Assembly (NCBI RefSeq): GCF_001941445.1
Contig: NZ_CP009245.1
Span: forward strand, 891,992-955,991
From: Corynebacterium aquilae DSM 44791
GTDB taxonomy: Bacteria > Actinomycetota > Actinomycetes > Mycobacteriales > Mycobacteriaceae
Direction: 5' to 3'
DNA length: 64,000 nucleotides
Part shown: in pieces, positions 22,402 to 33,000 of the stretch
Layout of the letters: each line of letters opens with the position of its first letter
How positions within the stretch are numbered: the first letter of the stretch is position 1
Notes under the pieces: model-generated
Told to the model about the DNA's origin: nothing
The model's database searches: none
What the model saw: only the letters and a program-made list of their open reading frames with translations
Position numbers and translations under genes: made by a program

Positions 22402-22605
22402 TGAGCTTTGCTCATGCCGGTATGTCTAGGTTGAGCGTGGAAGAGTGTTCTTATTGACGGTTTCGGGATCGCATCGGTGTCGGCATTGCCGTGGGGGTAC
22501 TGCGCCACTAGGGGGCGGCAGTGCAGGTGGCTGCACATTATCTGCAGGAAAACCGACGATAGGATCGTCCAGTTATGCTTCGCGATGGTGGTGTGTTTAA
22601 GGCAT

Positions 22606-22652
22606 AAAAATGCCCACCGGCTTCCGTGTATGCGAAGCGGGTGGGCATTTTC
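22606..22652 (-). terminator. Terminator after pnuC, probably bidirectional
   Basis: AAAATGCCCACC (about 22607-22618) pairs with GGTGGGCATTTT (22640-22651); an inner GCTTC/GAAGC stem extends it. T-runs are present on both sides. Confidence 0.85.
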
Positions 22653-22657
22653 AGGTG

Positions 22658-23347
22658 TTAGTGGGTTTTGGCGCTGTTTTGGGTTTTCAGCCAGGTGAAA
22701 AAGCCCCACAGCACGAAGCCTGCGTAGAAGATGTACAACGCGGCCGAGGGGTAGTAGCCGGCCATGAGTAGCAGCGGCACGCCGACGATATCGACGCCGA
22801 TCCAGATGAGCCAGAATTCGGTCCAGCCCTTGGCCATGCCGAAGGTGGCCAGCATACTGCCGACGAAAATCCAGGCGTCGGCCCACGGGCCCCAGGAGCC
22901 TAGGGCCTGGAAGATGAGGGCGCACACCAGGGTGCCGACGACGGCGACGATGAGCATGCCGAGGCGTTCTTTGGTGCTGGCCCAGTGGGGTTGGACGGCG
23001 GCGGGCTCGGAGACGATGCTGCGGGAGGGGTCGAGCTCGTCGGATTCTTTCACGCCCTGCTTGGAGGCTTTGGCCCATTGGTACCAGCCGTAGCAGGAGA
23101 CGATGAGGAACATGACTTGTCGGCCGGCTTGGCCGTAGAGGTCGAGGTCTTGTGGGGTGTGGAACACCCCGCCGAGGAACACCGTGAACAGCAGCAGGTT
23201 GCCGATGATGCCGACTGGCCACGCCCAGACGACGCGTTTCATGCCGCCGTAGGCGCTTAGGAGGCCGAAGATGTTGCCGACGATTTCCCGCACGAGGATG
23301 GGGACACCACCGATGGTGAGGGTGGCGCCGAGGAGTGTTTCGATCAC
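22658..23347 (-). CDS. pnuC: Nicotinamide riboside transporter PnuC
   Basis: A 229-residue membrane protein with seven or eight helices, importing nicotinamide riboside (or a related vitamin) for NAD synthesis by facilitated diffusion. Family motifs are WPVGIIGNLLLFTVF near residue 43 and YGQAGRQVMFLIVSCYGWYQW-type sequence near 70, the latter forming the substrate site. A hydrophilic loop of about 35 residues between helices (SKQGVKESDELDPSR) is longer than usual. Its ATG overlaps the stop of the upstream gene (ATGA), so the two are coupled. No riboswitch is visible. A terminator follows. Confidence 0.9.
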   Translation of the reverse strand: MIETLLGATLTIGGVPILVREIVGNIFGLLSAYGGMKRVVWAWPVGIIGNLLLFTVFLGGVFHTPQDLDLYGQAGRQVMFLIVSCYGWYQWAKASKQGVKESDELDPSRSIVSEPAAVQPHWASTKERLGMLIVAVVGTLVCALIFQALGSWGPWADAWIFVGSMLATFGMAKGWTEFWLIWIGVDIVGVPLLLMAGYYPSAALYIFYAGFVLWGFFTWLKTQNSAKTH

Positions 23348-24999
23348 GTGTTGCTCATTTCGATTCGGCCGGCACCATTGTCGCTCAGCGCGATGGTGTA
23401 GCCGTCAAGGGTGACGGTGAGGGTGTGCGGCTGTGTTGGGTCGGTGTGGAAGCTTATGCCGTGGCGGGTGAGGAAGATCCGCATCGCGCTGAGGGGATCG
23501 TCGATGGGGTGTGCGGTGTGGATCACGTCCCACAGGATCGCTGCCGTGATTGGCGGCGGGGTGATCGCGGGGTGCGTTAGCAATGCGATGGCGTCGACAC
23601 CGGGGGCGATGCTGGCGCGCACACTGACCGGCCGGGCGAGTAGCCCTTTGGCGACGGTGATGGCCTGTGAGGTTGCGTCGTCGTTGGGTGGCGCCTGGGT
23701 GAGGTCTGCCACCGCGTTGGCGTGGCCGAATTCCCAGATGGGTCGCACTGCATCTTTGGCGGCTTGGGGGAGGTGCGGGTCATCCCACGTCCAGCGCCAG
23801 CCTTCGGGGCCGATGGTGGCAATCACCAGGGCACCGGCGATGGTGGGGCCGGTGGGCGTGGTGATGTGGGCTTGGCCGCGCATGACATCGAGGGTGATGG
23901 TGGATTGGGGCCACAGCTGGTTGAGTAGCACTTGCCCGAGCGCCGCATCGAAAACGCCGTCGCGCACCAGGTCCTGGTAGGGGGTCGCGGGGGTTGCCGC
24001 TGCCGGGTGTGGATTGGGCTGCGTAGGCGCGTCCGGGCGCGCAGGTGGCGCTTGGTCTGGGGTGGGTGCGCTGGTGGTTGCTGCTGCAGCAGGTGCAGGC
24101 GCGGGTGCCGGCGCAGCTGCCGGGGGCATGGGTGCTGCGGGCATGGCAGGCGCGGGGCCTGCCGGGGGTACCGGGCTTGCCGGGGGTACTGGGCTTGCTG
24201 GGGATACTGGGATTGCCGGGCTTGCAGGCATTGCTGGGCTGGCCTGCTGCGGGGCTGCTGGCGGGGTCACTGGCGCCACCAGCTCATCGGTGTCGATGGT
24301 GGATCCATCTTCGGCAACGATCAGGCTGCCGTCCTGTTTAATACCGATGCCGTAGGCGGCCGCGTATCCCAGCACCGCGCGGGAGAGATCCACCCCCGCA
24401 AGAACCGGGCGGGCAATCTCAACGGCCTGGGCAAGCTCCAGCTTTGTCTGTTCCAAGGGCACGATGACCACATCGGCTTCGTTGGGGGCTTGGCCCTTTT
24501 CCGCGGGCTCGTAGGCGGCGAAAAGCAGTAATGCGTTGCCATAAAGGGTGCGCACCGCGCCGAGGAACACCTCGCTGATGGTGGTGGTGCCGGACAGTGC
24601 CTGGTGCACCTCGTCGGCGAGCACCACGTCCTGCGGCTGCGGTGGGGTGACCTGCCAGGTGAACTCTTCACCCACCACGTGGCCGATGATGAATCCGGCG
24701 TGATCGATGGTGTGGTTGCCTTCGAAACGGACGGTTACCGGCTGGGGCGTGGCACCAGGAGAGATGTTGTCCAGCTGGGCATTGTCCACCTCTCCAGCAG
24801 CCACATCTGGCGTGGGGTCAGCTTCAGCTGGTTGCTGAGCTGTGCTGGTGCGCTGGCCGGAGATACCGAAACTCACCCGGGGGCTATAGCCGGGCGGCAT
24901 TGCCAAGCTACGCCACAGGGCGACGACGCGAACGTACTGGTCGATGACGCCATCGGTGGCGATATCCTGCAGCGTCATGGGGGTATCAGCAAAGCTCAT
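23344..24999 (-). CDS. Two-module protein with DUF6882-like C-terminal part
   Basis: A 551-residue soluble protein of unknown function. Two similar modules of about 200 residues are separated by a Pro/Ala linker (about 245-340) with short PASPVPPASPVPP repeats. Each module starts with an acidic stretch like QDIATDGVIDQYV or QDLVRDGVFDAAL. The C-terminal one has WRWTWDDPHLPQAAKDAV, the pattern I associate with DUF6882; the first has the matching EEFTWQV segment. There is no signal peptide or catalytic motif. It lies 56 bases behind prfC and overlaps pnuC by four bases, so the three probably form one minus-strand transcript. Confidence 0.6.
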   Translation of the reverse strand: MSFADTPMTLQDIATDGVIDQYVRVVALWRSLAMPPGYSPRVSFGISGQRTSTAQQPAEADPTPDVAAGEVDNAQLDNISPGATPQPVTVRFEGNHTIDHAGFIIGHVVGEEFTWQVTPPQPQDVVLADEVHQALSGTTTISEVFLGAVRTLYGNALLLFAAYEPAEKGQAPNEADVVIVPLEQTKLELAQAVEIARPVLAGVDLSRAVLGYAAAYGIGIKQDGSLIVAEDGSTIDTDELVAPVTPPAAPQQASPAMPASPAIPVSPASPVPPASPVPPAGPAPAMPAAPMPPAAAPAPAPAPAAAATTSAPTPDQAPPARPDAPTQPNPHPAAATPATPYQDLVRDGVFDAALGQVLLNQLWPQSTITLDVMRGQAHITTPTGPTIAGALVIATIGPEGWRWTWDDPHLPQAAKDAVRPIWEFGHANAVADLTQAPPNDDATSQAITVAKGLLARPVSVRASIAPGVDAIALLTHPAITPPPITAAILWDVIHTAHPIDDPLSAMRIFLTRHGISFHTDPTQPHTLTVTLDGYTIALSDNGAGRIEMSNT

Positions 25000-25055
25000 G
25001 CGAAAAGGCCTTAAAGAAGAGAAAACGACACGGGCACACGGTTTAGTTCTGCCGA

Positions 25056-26720
25056 CTAGTCGGCGACCAGCGGCTCGAGAACGAACTCGGGGTGTTCCTT
25101 CTCAATGAACTGCAGGCGCCACTTGTCGCCAAACAGGGCCACCAGCTCACCGTCGGTGCGGGTAAACACCTCGCATCCGCGCTGCTTGGCCAGCTCTGCG
25201 GCGGTCTCCGGGGTGGTGCGGCGCGCCACCGAGTAGGGGATGGGCTCGGCGACGGTTTCCACGTTGTATTCGTTTTCCATGCGGGCCATCATGACCTCGA
25301 ACTGCATGGGACCCACCGCGGCCATCACCGGGGCGGCATCACCGCGGGCATCGTTTTTCAGGATCTGCACCACGCCCTCAGAAGCGAGTTGATCAAGGGC
25401 CTTGCGGAACTGCTTGTACTTGCCCAAAGATTTTGCGCGCAGGGTGCGGAAGTGCTCCGGGGCGAACTGCGGCATCGGCGGGTACTGCACCTTACGGCCC
25501 GCATAAATCGTGTCGCCCGGCGCCAGGGAACCCGCGTTGACCAGGCCCACAATGTCGCCCGGGTAGGCGGCCTCCACCGTGTTACGGGTGCGACCAAACA
25601 CGGTCAGTGCGTACTTGGTGGAAAAGCTGCGCCCCGACTGGGCGTGCGTGACCTGCATGCCGCGGGTGAACTCGCCGGAAACGATACGCATAAACGCCAG
25701 GGAGTCGCGGTGGTTTTTATCCATGCCGGCCTGCACCTTAAACACCACACCGGAAAACGCGTCCGCGACCTCACGGTTGGCATCGAAAGCAGCCGTGGCT
25801 TCCTCAATCGCCTTATCGGAGGACGCGCGCGACGCGGGTGCTGGTGCCAGCGCGCACAGGGTGTCCAGAATCTGGTGCACACCGAAGTTCAACATGGCGG
25901 AGGCGAAAATCACCGGGGAGGTGGTGCAATCCAGGAACAAATCCTGATCGTGCACGGCACCATCCATCGTCATCAGCTCGATTTCCTCCGCGCAGGTATC
26001 CCACGCCTCGCCCTCGCGCTGCTGGGCCTCGTCGGGGGAGTAGTGCTCCTCCGGGGCGATGGTGGAACCACCGGCAGTACGGATGAAGTGGATGTACTCA
26101 TCGGCTTCACCGTCCTCGGTCACGCGCGCCAAACCACGGAAGTCGCCGGCCTCACCAACCGGCCAAAACAGCGGGGTGGGCTGCAAGCCGATCTCGTTGA
26201 CGATGTCATCCATCAACTCCAGTGGCGCCATGCCGGGGCGGTCCCACTTGTTAATCACCGTGACAATCGGCAAGCCGCGGGCCTTACACACCTTAAACAG
26301 CTTCAGGGTCTGCGGCTCCAGGCCCTTGGCGCCATCGATCAACATCACGGCCGCATCCACCGCGGTCAACACACGGTAGGTGTCTTCAGAAAAGTCCGCG
26401 TGGCCGGGGGTATCGACCAGGTTGATCATGTACGGCTCGCCGTCGTGGCCCTCGGGGGCGTACTCAAACTGCAGCGCCGAGGACGCGATGGAAATACCGC
26501 GGTCTTTTTCCATCTCCATCCAGTCCGACACCGTTGCTTTACGGCCGGCCTTGCCGTGCACCGCACCGGCCTCCGAAATCACGTGCGCATGCAGCGCCAA
26601 CGCCTCAGTCAACGTGGACTTACCGGCGTCGGGGTGCGCAATCACCGCGAACGTACGACGACGGTTCGCTTCCTGGGTGATGTGGGCGGGAGTGGCAGTA
26701 GCGGCAGTTGAGTCAGACAC
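25056..26720 (-). CDS. prfC: Peptide chain release factor 3
   Basis: A 554-residue translational GTPase that recycles RF1/RF2 from the ribosome after peptide release. GTPase motifs: G1 AHPDAGKST at 28-36, G2/switch I with RGISIASS, G3 DTPGHADF and G4 NKWDRPG. The C-terminal RF3 domain includes VGPMQFEVMMARMENEYNVE. Length matches the family. The start ATG at 26720 is about 175 bases from the divergent secreted-protein gene. It is likely cotranscribed with the DUF6882-like gene and pnuC; no functional link to them is evident. Confidence 0.95.
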   Translation of the reverse strand: MSDSTAATATPAHITQEANRRRTFAVIAHPDAGKSTLTEALALHAHVISEAGAVHGKAGRKATVSDWMEMEKDRGISIASSALQFEYAPEGHDGEPYMINLVDTPGHADFSEDTYRVLTAVDAAVMLIDGAKGLEPQTLKLFKVCKARGLPIVTVINKWDRPGMAPLELMDDIVNEIGLQPTPLFWPVGEAGDFRGLARVTEDGEADEYIHFIRTAGGSTIAPEEHYSPDEAQQREGEAWDTCAEEIELMTMDGAVHDQDLFLDCTTSPVIFASAMLNFGVHQILDTLCALAPAPASRASSDKAIEEATAAFDANREVADAFSGVVFKVQAGMDKNHRDSLAFMRIVSGEFTRGMQVTHAQSGRSFSTKYALTVFGRTRNTVEAAYPGDIVGLVNAGSLAPGDTIYAGRKVQYPPMPQFAPEHFRTLRAKSLGKYKQFRKALDQLASEGVVQILKNDARGDAAPVMAAVGPMQFEVMMARMENEYNVETVAEPIPYSVARRTTPETAAELAKQRGCEVFTRTDGELVALFGDKWRLQFIEKEHPEFVLEPLVAD

Positions 26721-26896
26721 GGAAGCAAACTTTACCTAAAGGCTGCACAAATAGCCCTACTGAGACCACCGCCGACAGGGGAGTACTCAACCCCACCCCC
26801 ACTTGTACTCCGATGAACGGGTGAGTTAACTGGAAAACACCAGCGCCGTCACCGTCGACCGCGCACACAACACACGCAACCGAAAGCTTTGCCACC

Positions 26897-27775
26897 ATGC
26901 GCACCACAAAACTTCTGGCCACCACCATGGCCGCCGCACTGTGCCTCGCCGCCACCGCACCCGCCCACGCCGCCACCCCGCGGGTCGAAAACTTCACGCA
27001 CGTTGATGGCACCAGCGCACTCGGCTGCGTCATCGACTTCAATCCCAGCCCGGCGGACGTGCAGGCCGGACAAACCGGGGTGCTTGGTGACTACGCCAAA
27101 CAACTGGGGTCTTTGGAAAATGACGTGCGCCTTGCACTGCTGGCACGCATCGACAACCAGCGCCTGAGCGATGCCGTGGTGGCCGTCGAGGCTGGAAAAC
27201 TTTCCCCCGAAAAATTCGAGGCCATCGCACGCGAAGCCGTGGCGGCCGACAAAGAACTAGACGACAGTGCCCTGGTGTGGCTCACCCCAGGCAAGGCCAC
27301 CACCGCCATGACCCAGGCAATGAACCAGAACTACGAAGACTTCGTCACCAAGCTCGATGCACTGGATCGGCCACTGAGCTACGGGGAGGCCCGCGACGCG
27401 GCCTCCCAAGGCTTTGTCATTCCCGGTTCCCGGATTGCCACTAAGGACTCCTTCGGGACCGAGTGGGCCAACCCGCAGGCCATGGGTAAAGCCACCCCGA
27501 CAACCGCTGCACTGGCCACCGTCGTCAAAGAACACGCCGCAACAGACAGCAAGCTCAACGAATTGGCCGCGCAGATCCGCACCGCCACCATCACCGAGAC
27601 TCTCAATGCCTGCATGAGCGAATTGGATAAGCGCGGAGTCTCCCACGACGATTCCCACCACGGCAGCTCCACTGGCTCGGCCGAGGAAAAGCTCAGCAAT
27701 CCCCTGATGATCATCTTCGGAGCAATCGCTGACTTCTTCGGTTTCCTCCGCTCCCTGTTTGCCGGCTCCTCCTAG
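26897..27775 (+). CDS. Secreted protein of unknown function
   Basis: A 292-residue protein with a clear signal peptide, MRTTKLLATTMAAALCLAA, cleaved after AHA near residue 28. The mature part is predominantly helical and charged, with two cysteines (C45 and one near residue 243) that could form a disulfide. After a His/Ser-rich linker (DDSHHGSSTGS) a hydrophobic C-terminal helix (about 265-288) may anchor it. I do not recognise the family; proteins of this layout are frequent in corynebacteria. No strong ribosome site precedes ATG 26897. A perfect bidirectional terminator follows. Confidence 0.7.
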   Translation: MRTTKLLATTMAAALCLAATAPAHAATPRVENFTHVDGTSALGCVIDFNPSPADVQAGQTGVLGDYAKQLGSLENDVRLALLARIDNQRLSDAVVAVEAGKLSPEKFEAIAREAVAADKELDDSALVWLTPGKATTAMTQAMNQNYEDFVTKLDALDRPLSYGEARDAASQGFVIPGSRIATKDSFGTEWANPQAMGKATPTTAALATVVKEHAATDSKLNELAAQIRTATITETLNACMSELDKRGVSHDDSHHGSSTGSAEEKLSNPLMIIFGAIADFFGFLRSLFAGSS

Positions 27776-27794
27776 AACAGGCAGCACCATCCAA

Positions 27795-27839
27795 AAAGGG
27801 TCGGCCCCTCACGCCAAGTGTGTGAGGGGCCGACCCTTT
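27795..27839. terminator. Strong bidirectional terminator between convergent genes
   Basis: Arms 27795-27812 and 27822-27839 form a perfect 18-bp stem (core GGTCGGCCCC/GGGGCCGACC); A- and T-runs flank both ends. Confidence 0.92.
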
Positions 27840-27895
27840 GATTGTGTGGAGTTGTTGCGCGCCGCGACATGCAGCGGCTGATTTTTCGCAGGACG

Positions 27896-29023
27896 CTAGA
27901 GGCGCCCGAAGACGACGAAGCCCACAAACATGGCCGACACGATCGCACAGACTGCGACCACCGCCACGAAACGGCGGGTAAAAGCCGCCCCAAAAGTGCC
28001 GGACTGCATGCTGATGAGCTTGATATCAATCACCGGCCCCACCACCAAGAACACCAGCTGTGCGGTGGGGGACACAGCAGTAAACGACGCCGCCACGAAC
28101 GCATCCGCCTCAGAACACAAAGCCAGCAAGATCGCCAAGACAGCCATCAGCGCAATCGCCATCAACGGCTCCTTGCCGACGGTGACAAACCAGGTAATCG
28201 GAACAAACACCTTCACCATGGCGGCGATCATCGCGCCAATCACCAAAAACCCACCAGCCTGGGTCAGATCCGCCAACGCGGCGTGTACGAAAGCCACCCG
28301 GCGCGAAGACCCAGCCTCGGCCACCGGGTGCGCGCAATTGCACCCAGCCTCGTTCTCGTCGCTCACACCAGCAATGCGCTTTTTCAGCCCGGAGTTGTCG
28401 CCGACCGCCAGCCACAACCAGCCCGCCAACAGCACCGCCACAAACGAGGCACCAAAGCGCGCCCACGCCATCGCCGGCAGGTCATAAAACGCCACCGCCG
28501 TGGACACAATCACCACCGGATTCAACGACGGTGCGGCCAACATAAACGACAGGGCCGCCGCCGGGGAAATACCGCGCGACATCAAAGAACGTGCCACCGG
28601 AACAGAGGAACACTCACACCCCGGCAAAGCAATCGCCGCCGTGGTGGTCAGTGGCACCGTCAAGAAGCTACTGCGCGGGGTGATCCGGCGAATCAACTCC
28701 ACCGGCGCAACCGTGGCGATCGCGGCACTCACCAGCACACCCAGCACCAAAAACGGCAAGGCCTGCAAGGTAATAGCCACCGTCAAAATCGCCCACGACT
28801 GGGCCTTACCCGACAAATCCACCAGCGGGTCAGCCGCGCTACCAGGGCCGGTGCCCAACTGCGACCACCACGCAATCACGCACCCAACAACAGCAATCGC
28901 AATCGCCACCAGAATGCGACGCGGAAACCGCGCCGCACGACCCGCACCGGGTGGCACAGGGGAGGGAGAAACAACAGAATTACCCGCAGGTGTGCGGGAG
29001 ACAACAGGAGAAGCGGTCATCAT
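27896..29023 (-). CDS. Permease of the UPF0718/YraQ (PF03773) family
   Basis: A 375-residue membrane protein with about eight helices. The family motif ALPGCECSSVPVARSLMSRG lies near residues 132-151 (C135 and C137) and AAPSLNPVVIVSTA follows near 165. A cytoplasmic loop has a second Cys group (AGCNCAHPV). Members are putative transporters; relatives act on organoarsenicals or are linked to metal supply. It overlaps the stop of the upstream DUF1980 gene by four bases (ATGA), a pairing seen in many genomes and suggesting one complex. No cognate regulator is adjacent. The substrate cannot be read from sequence. Confidence 0.85.
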   Translation of the reverse strand: MMTASPVVSRTPAGNSVVSPSPVPPGAGRAARFPRRILVAIAIAVVGCVIAWWSQLGTGPGSAADPLVDLSGKAQSWAILTVAITLQALPFLVLGVLVSAAIATVAPVELIRRITPRSSFLTVPLTTTAAIALPGCECSSVPVARSLMSRGISPAAALSFMLAAPSLNPVVIVSTAVAFYDLPAMAWARFGASFVAVLLAGWLWLAVGDNSGLKKRIAGVSDENEAGCNCAHPVAEAGSSRRVAFVHAALADLTQAGGFLVIGAMIAAMVKVFVPITWFVTVGKEPLMAIALMAVLAILLALCSEADAFVAASFTAVSPTAQLVFLVVGPVIDIKLISMQSGTFGAAFTRRFVAVVAVCAIVSAMFVGFVVFGRL

Positions 29024-29973
29024 AGGTACGGCACCTTCGGAGCAGACATCGGGGATACAGAATCAGCAGAAATCACCAACAAATTGCGGCCATCGGCCTC
29101 AGTTGCCACCCCATCAACCGTGCCGGTCACCTTCACCCAAGAATCCGGCGCAAACCCCTGGGAATCACCCACCCCAGACACCGCCACCGTGTACGCAATC
29201 GCATCGGCAGCACAGCAATAAATCTTGAAACGACTCACAAACAACTCGCCCGGCTGCGCCACATCACCCCGGCCAGTCTCCGGGGAAACAAACCCCTCAA
29301 ACGTCACAGATTTACCCGCCAGCTTCGACATCTCCCCGAAATTAAAACGATCCGACAGCTGCTCCAAGGTCAGCTCATGGGTTTGGCCATCCGCCAAATC
29401 CTTAAAACTAATCTTCGCGGTCCCACCCGCACCACCCGCCGCACTGGCCTGACGCGTCCGCGACTGATCCCCCGTCGTGGTACTGGACAACATCGAACCC
29501 GCCAAAGGCTGCGGGGCCGCCACCACAATCAGCGCCACCGGCACCAACAACGCCACCCACACCCGGGAACGCGCCGTCACCACCTGCTGATGCCGCCACA
29601 ACAACGCCGCCGCAGCACACAGAACAATCAAGGCGCACACCACCGCGAACACCGGATGCCAAAAACCCTTAATGAAATACGCAATCCGGCCACTAGCAAC
29701 CAGCGCCAAACCACACATTCCCAACACAATCCACGTCACCAGTGCGCCGGTGGGCAGGGGAGAAGACTCCACCCCACGGTCGCCGTGATCATGGTCGTGC
29801 TGCACAGCAGCACCGCAACAGCCAGCATCACTTGGCGCATCCACCGCCACACCCACAACGGGCAGCGGCACACGCGCAGACTCATGCACAGGGTCATTTT
29901 TCACAGCGCTTAGAACCTTCACTTCACACCCACCACCGGATAAGACCCGTGGCAGGCAACAAAACAACAACAC
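29020..29973 (-). CDS. TIGR03943/DUF1980 family protein, permease partner
   Basis: A 317-residue membrane protein with a His-rich N-terminus (QHDHDHGDRG) and three or four helices (about 75-165). A soluble C-terminal domain contains the family features TFEGFVSP and RFKIYCCAADAIAYTV. It is almost always encoded next to a YraQ permease, here with a four-base overlap. The His-rich segment suggests a divalent metal, an inference supported only by composition; no Zur-like palindrome was found upstream. The true start is uncertain. From 29973 the first 20 residues look like leader DNA, and a GTG about 70 bases downstream (VKNDPVHESARVP) has GAAGG before it. Confidence 0.82.
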   Translation of the reverse strand: MLLFCCLPRVLSGGGCEVKVLSAVKNDPVHESARVPLPVVGVAVDAPSDAGCCGAAVQHDHDHGDRGVESSPLPTGALVTWIVLGMCGLALVASGRIAYFIKGFWHPVFAVVCALIVLCAAAALLWRHQQVVTARSRVWVALLVPVALIVVAAPQPLAGSMLSSTTTGDQSRTRQASAAGGAGGTAKISFKDLADGQTHELTLEQLSDRFNFGEMSKLAGKSVTFEGFVSPETGRGDVAQPGELFVSRFKIYCCAADAIAYTVAVSGVGDSQGFAPDSWVKVTGTVDGVATEADGRNLLVISADSVSPMSAPKVPYL

Positions 29974-29985
29974 TCACACACAATC

Positions 29986-30045
29986 GGCGGCGAAAAACTC
30001 CTCGCCGCCACACGCCGGGCCACCCCCAATACGGGGCGACCCGGC
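29986..30045. other. Two hairpins behind the alkaline phosphatase gene
   Basis: GGCGGCGA (29986-29993) with TCGCCGCC (30002-30009), and GCCGGG (30014-30019) with CCCGGC (30040-30045). Neither has a clear T-run, so termination is only possible. Confidence 0.35.
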
Positions 30046-30094
30046 ACAGCAATCCACCACCGATGGTGAACCGCCAGAAAAACTCAGGCGCCGG

Positions 30095-33000
30095 CTAGCC
30101 GCCGATCTTCTCGCGCTCCTTACGGCTGGCGAAGTACGCCGCCGCAGCGACCACCACCAGCACCAGCACACCGACACCAACCAGCCACCACCGCGACTGC
30201 GTCGAAGCGGGAGCCGCCTGGGTTTGACCCAGCTTGGAGCTCAAATCGATCTTCGGATTGTCCTTGTACAAATCCAGGCTGTTAGCCAGCACGTAGTGAA
30301 TATCGGTCTGATCCAGCTGGCCGACCACGGCCTGCGCGCCGGGGCCTTCGGCGGCCACGCGCAGTTGCGCGCCGGTGTGGGTTTGGCCGCCGAGGGCGAC
30401 ATCGTCGTCGTTGCTCTTGGCGGTGGCGTAGTTGACGGTCATGTCATCGCCGTCGACGGTGGTCAGCTTGGTGGTGCGCCCGGCGGTCAGTTTGCCGTTG
30501 GCGGTCAGCTGGGAGGTGTGGGCGTGGTCTGCGGTGAGCACGATCAGGGTCGGCTCGCCGGTCTTTTCGACCCATTCGCGGGCGGCCTGCACGGCCTGGT
30601 CCAGCTGGTAGGCCTCACCGATCTGGCCGCAGATGTCGGCGTCGTGGTCGGCCTTGTCGATGGAGGCGGATTCGACCTGGAGGAAGAAGCCCTCGTCGTT
30701 TTGGAGCAGATCCAGGGACTTCTTAGTCATGTCGGCCAGGGTGGGCACGTCCTTGCCACGCTCGGGGTTGAGGTTGCAGGATTTCGCGTCTTCCTTGGCG
30801 CCGGTGACGGTGGGGATGGACTGCTCGAACAGCCGGGGCAGGTTCTTTTCGGAGAACAATCCCAGCACTGGTGCGTCCTGGTCTGCTTGTGCCACAGCGT
30901 CCAGTTCATCGCGGTTGGTGACCACGTTGAAGCCCTGGTTCTTGGCGTTGTCGAGCACAGATACGCCCTTGGTCCACTGGTGGCCGGCCCAGGGGCCGTC
31001 GACCTTGACTTCCTGGTTCATGTACTTCGCACCGCCACCCATGGTGACGTCGGCGCGGGTGTCGATGAGCTGCTCGGAGATCGAACCTAGGCCGCCGTTT
31101 TCGCGCCATTGGCCATCGAACTCAGGCCCTTGGCATTTGTCGGAGTTTTCCTCCTGGTTGGGCCCGTAGCACTTGCGGTGAAGCGCGTGTGCGCCGACGG
31201 CTGCGGGGGTGGCGTCTTGGATTTCGGAGGTGGTGACGTTGCCGGTTTTCAGGCCCTTGGCTTTGGCCAGCTCGATGAGGTTGGGCACCGGGTTGCCGGC
31301 AACATCCACGCCGATGGCGCCGTTGTAGGACTTGGTGCCGGTGGCCCAGCCGGTGGCGGAGGCGGCGGAGTCGGTGACGTATTCGGGGCCGGAGCCGTCC
31401 GGGTTGAGCGCGAAGGTGGTGTAGGAGCCGGTATACGGCAGGGCGTCGATGCCGGGGAAGCGGCCGTTGGCGCCGTAGAGGTAGTTGCGCGCGGAGGTCA
31501 GCTCGCTGTCGCCGGTGCCGTCACCGATGAACAGGATGACGTTCTTGGCCTTCTCCTTGGCGGCGTCGGTGCCGGCCAGCGGGCCTTTCTTTCCGAACTG
31601 TGCGCAGTCGCCGGGGCCGGGGGTGTCGGCGCCGTAGCAGGTGTTGGACAGGTCCTGCGGGGCCGCGCCGTCGTGGATGGCGGCGGTTTTGGCGTTGTCC
31701 GGGATGGTGGCGAAGCCTTCACCGGCGGGGATGTCGTTGATGCCGAGGGAGTTGGCGAGGGTGAAGAACAGGTCGGTTTGGTCGGTTTGTCCAACGACGT
31801 TTTCTTCGCCGGGGCCGAAAGCTGCGACGCGCAGCTGGGAGCCGTTGTGCTGCTGGCTGGCTTTGGGGTTGTTGACGACCTCGTCGACGGGGATGGTGCC
31901 GTAGCCCAGGGTCATGCCGAGTCCGTCTGCGGTTTTCAGGCGGGTGGTGGCGGAGACGGAGTCGGTGGCGTCGTAGACGATTTGGGTGGAGTGGGCGTGG
32001 TCGGCGGTAACGGCGACCAGGGTATTGCCGTCCTTCTTAGCGAAGTCCATGGCTGCCTTGACGACTTCGTTGAGGCGCTCAACCTCGCCGATGGCGCCAC
32101 AGGAGTCGGCGGCGTGGGAGCGCTTGTCGATGGAGGCAGACTCCACCTGGAGGAAGAAGCCTTTGTCGCTGGTGGGGTCGTTGAGCAGGTCGATGGCCTT
32201 GTTGGCCATGTCGACGAGCTCCGGCTCGTTGCCGATGTCCTGGGTGGTGCACTCGGTGGGCTTGTCCTGGCTGCCGCCGGGTACTGCCTTGGAGGGAGCG
32301 AAGCGGGTGGTCATGTTCTTGTCGTGGAACAGACCCAGCACCGGTGCGTCTTGGTCGGCCTTAGTGATGGCGTCCAGGCCTTGCTTATCGGTGACGACTT
32401 GGTAGCCGTTGGCTTTGGCGTTTTCCAGCACGGTTTTGCCGGCTTCCCAGTTGGCGGGGTTATCCAGGAAGGGCTGTTTGCCGGGGCCGGAGTGGCTGAC
32501 GGTCTGCTCGAAGGCTGCCTTACCGCCGCCGAGGACGAGGTCGGGGCGGGTGTCGACGAGCTGCTCGGAGATGGAGCCGAGGCCGCCGTGGTTGCGGTAT
32601 TGGTCCTGGAAGGATTCGCCTTGGCAGCTTTCGGAGTTTTTCTCTTCTTCCGGGCCGTAGCATTTGCGGTTGGTGACGTGGGCTACCAGTGCTGCGGGGG
32701 TGGCGTCTTGGACTTCGCTGGTGGTGACGTTGCCGGTGCGCATGCCGGCTTTTTTGGCTTTTTCGAGCAGGTTTTCCAGCGGTTTGCCATCCAGGTCGAC
32801 GCCGATGGCCCCGTTGAAGGTTTTGGTGCCGGTGGTCCACGCGGTGGCGGAGGCGGCGGAGTCGGTGACGTAGTTGAAAGAGCCGTCCCGGTCGATGGAG
32901 TGGTGGGTGTACGTGCCGGTGGAGGTGAGGTTGTCCAGGCCGTCAAAGCGGCCGGCCGCGCCGTGGAGATAGTTGCGGGCCATGGTGATTTCCTGCTGGC

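Noticed and set aside
27842-29221. Long plus-strand frame opposite the permease genes
   Set aside because: Arg/His/Gln-rich composition without similarity; it is the complement of a well-supported membrane protein pair.
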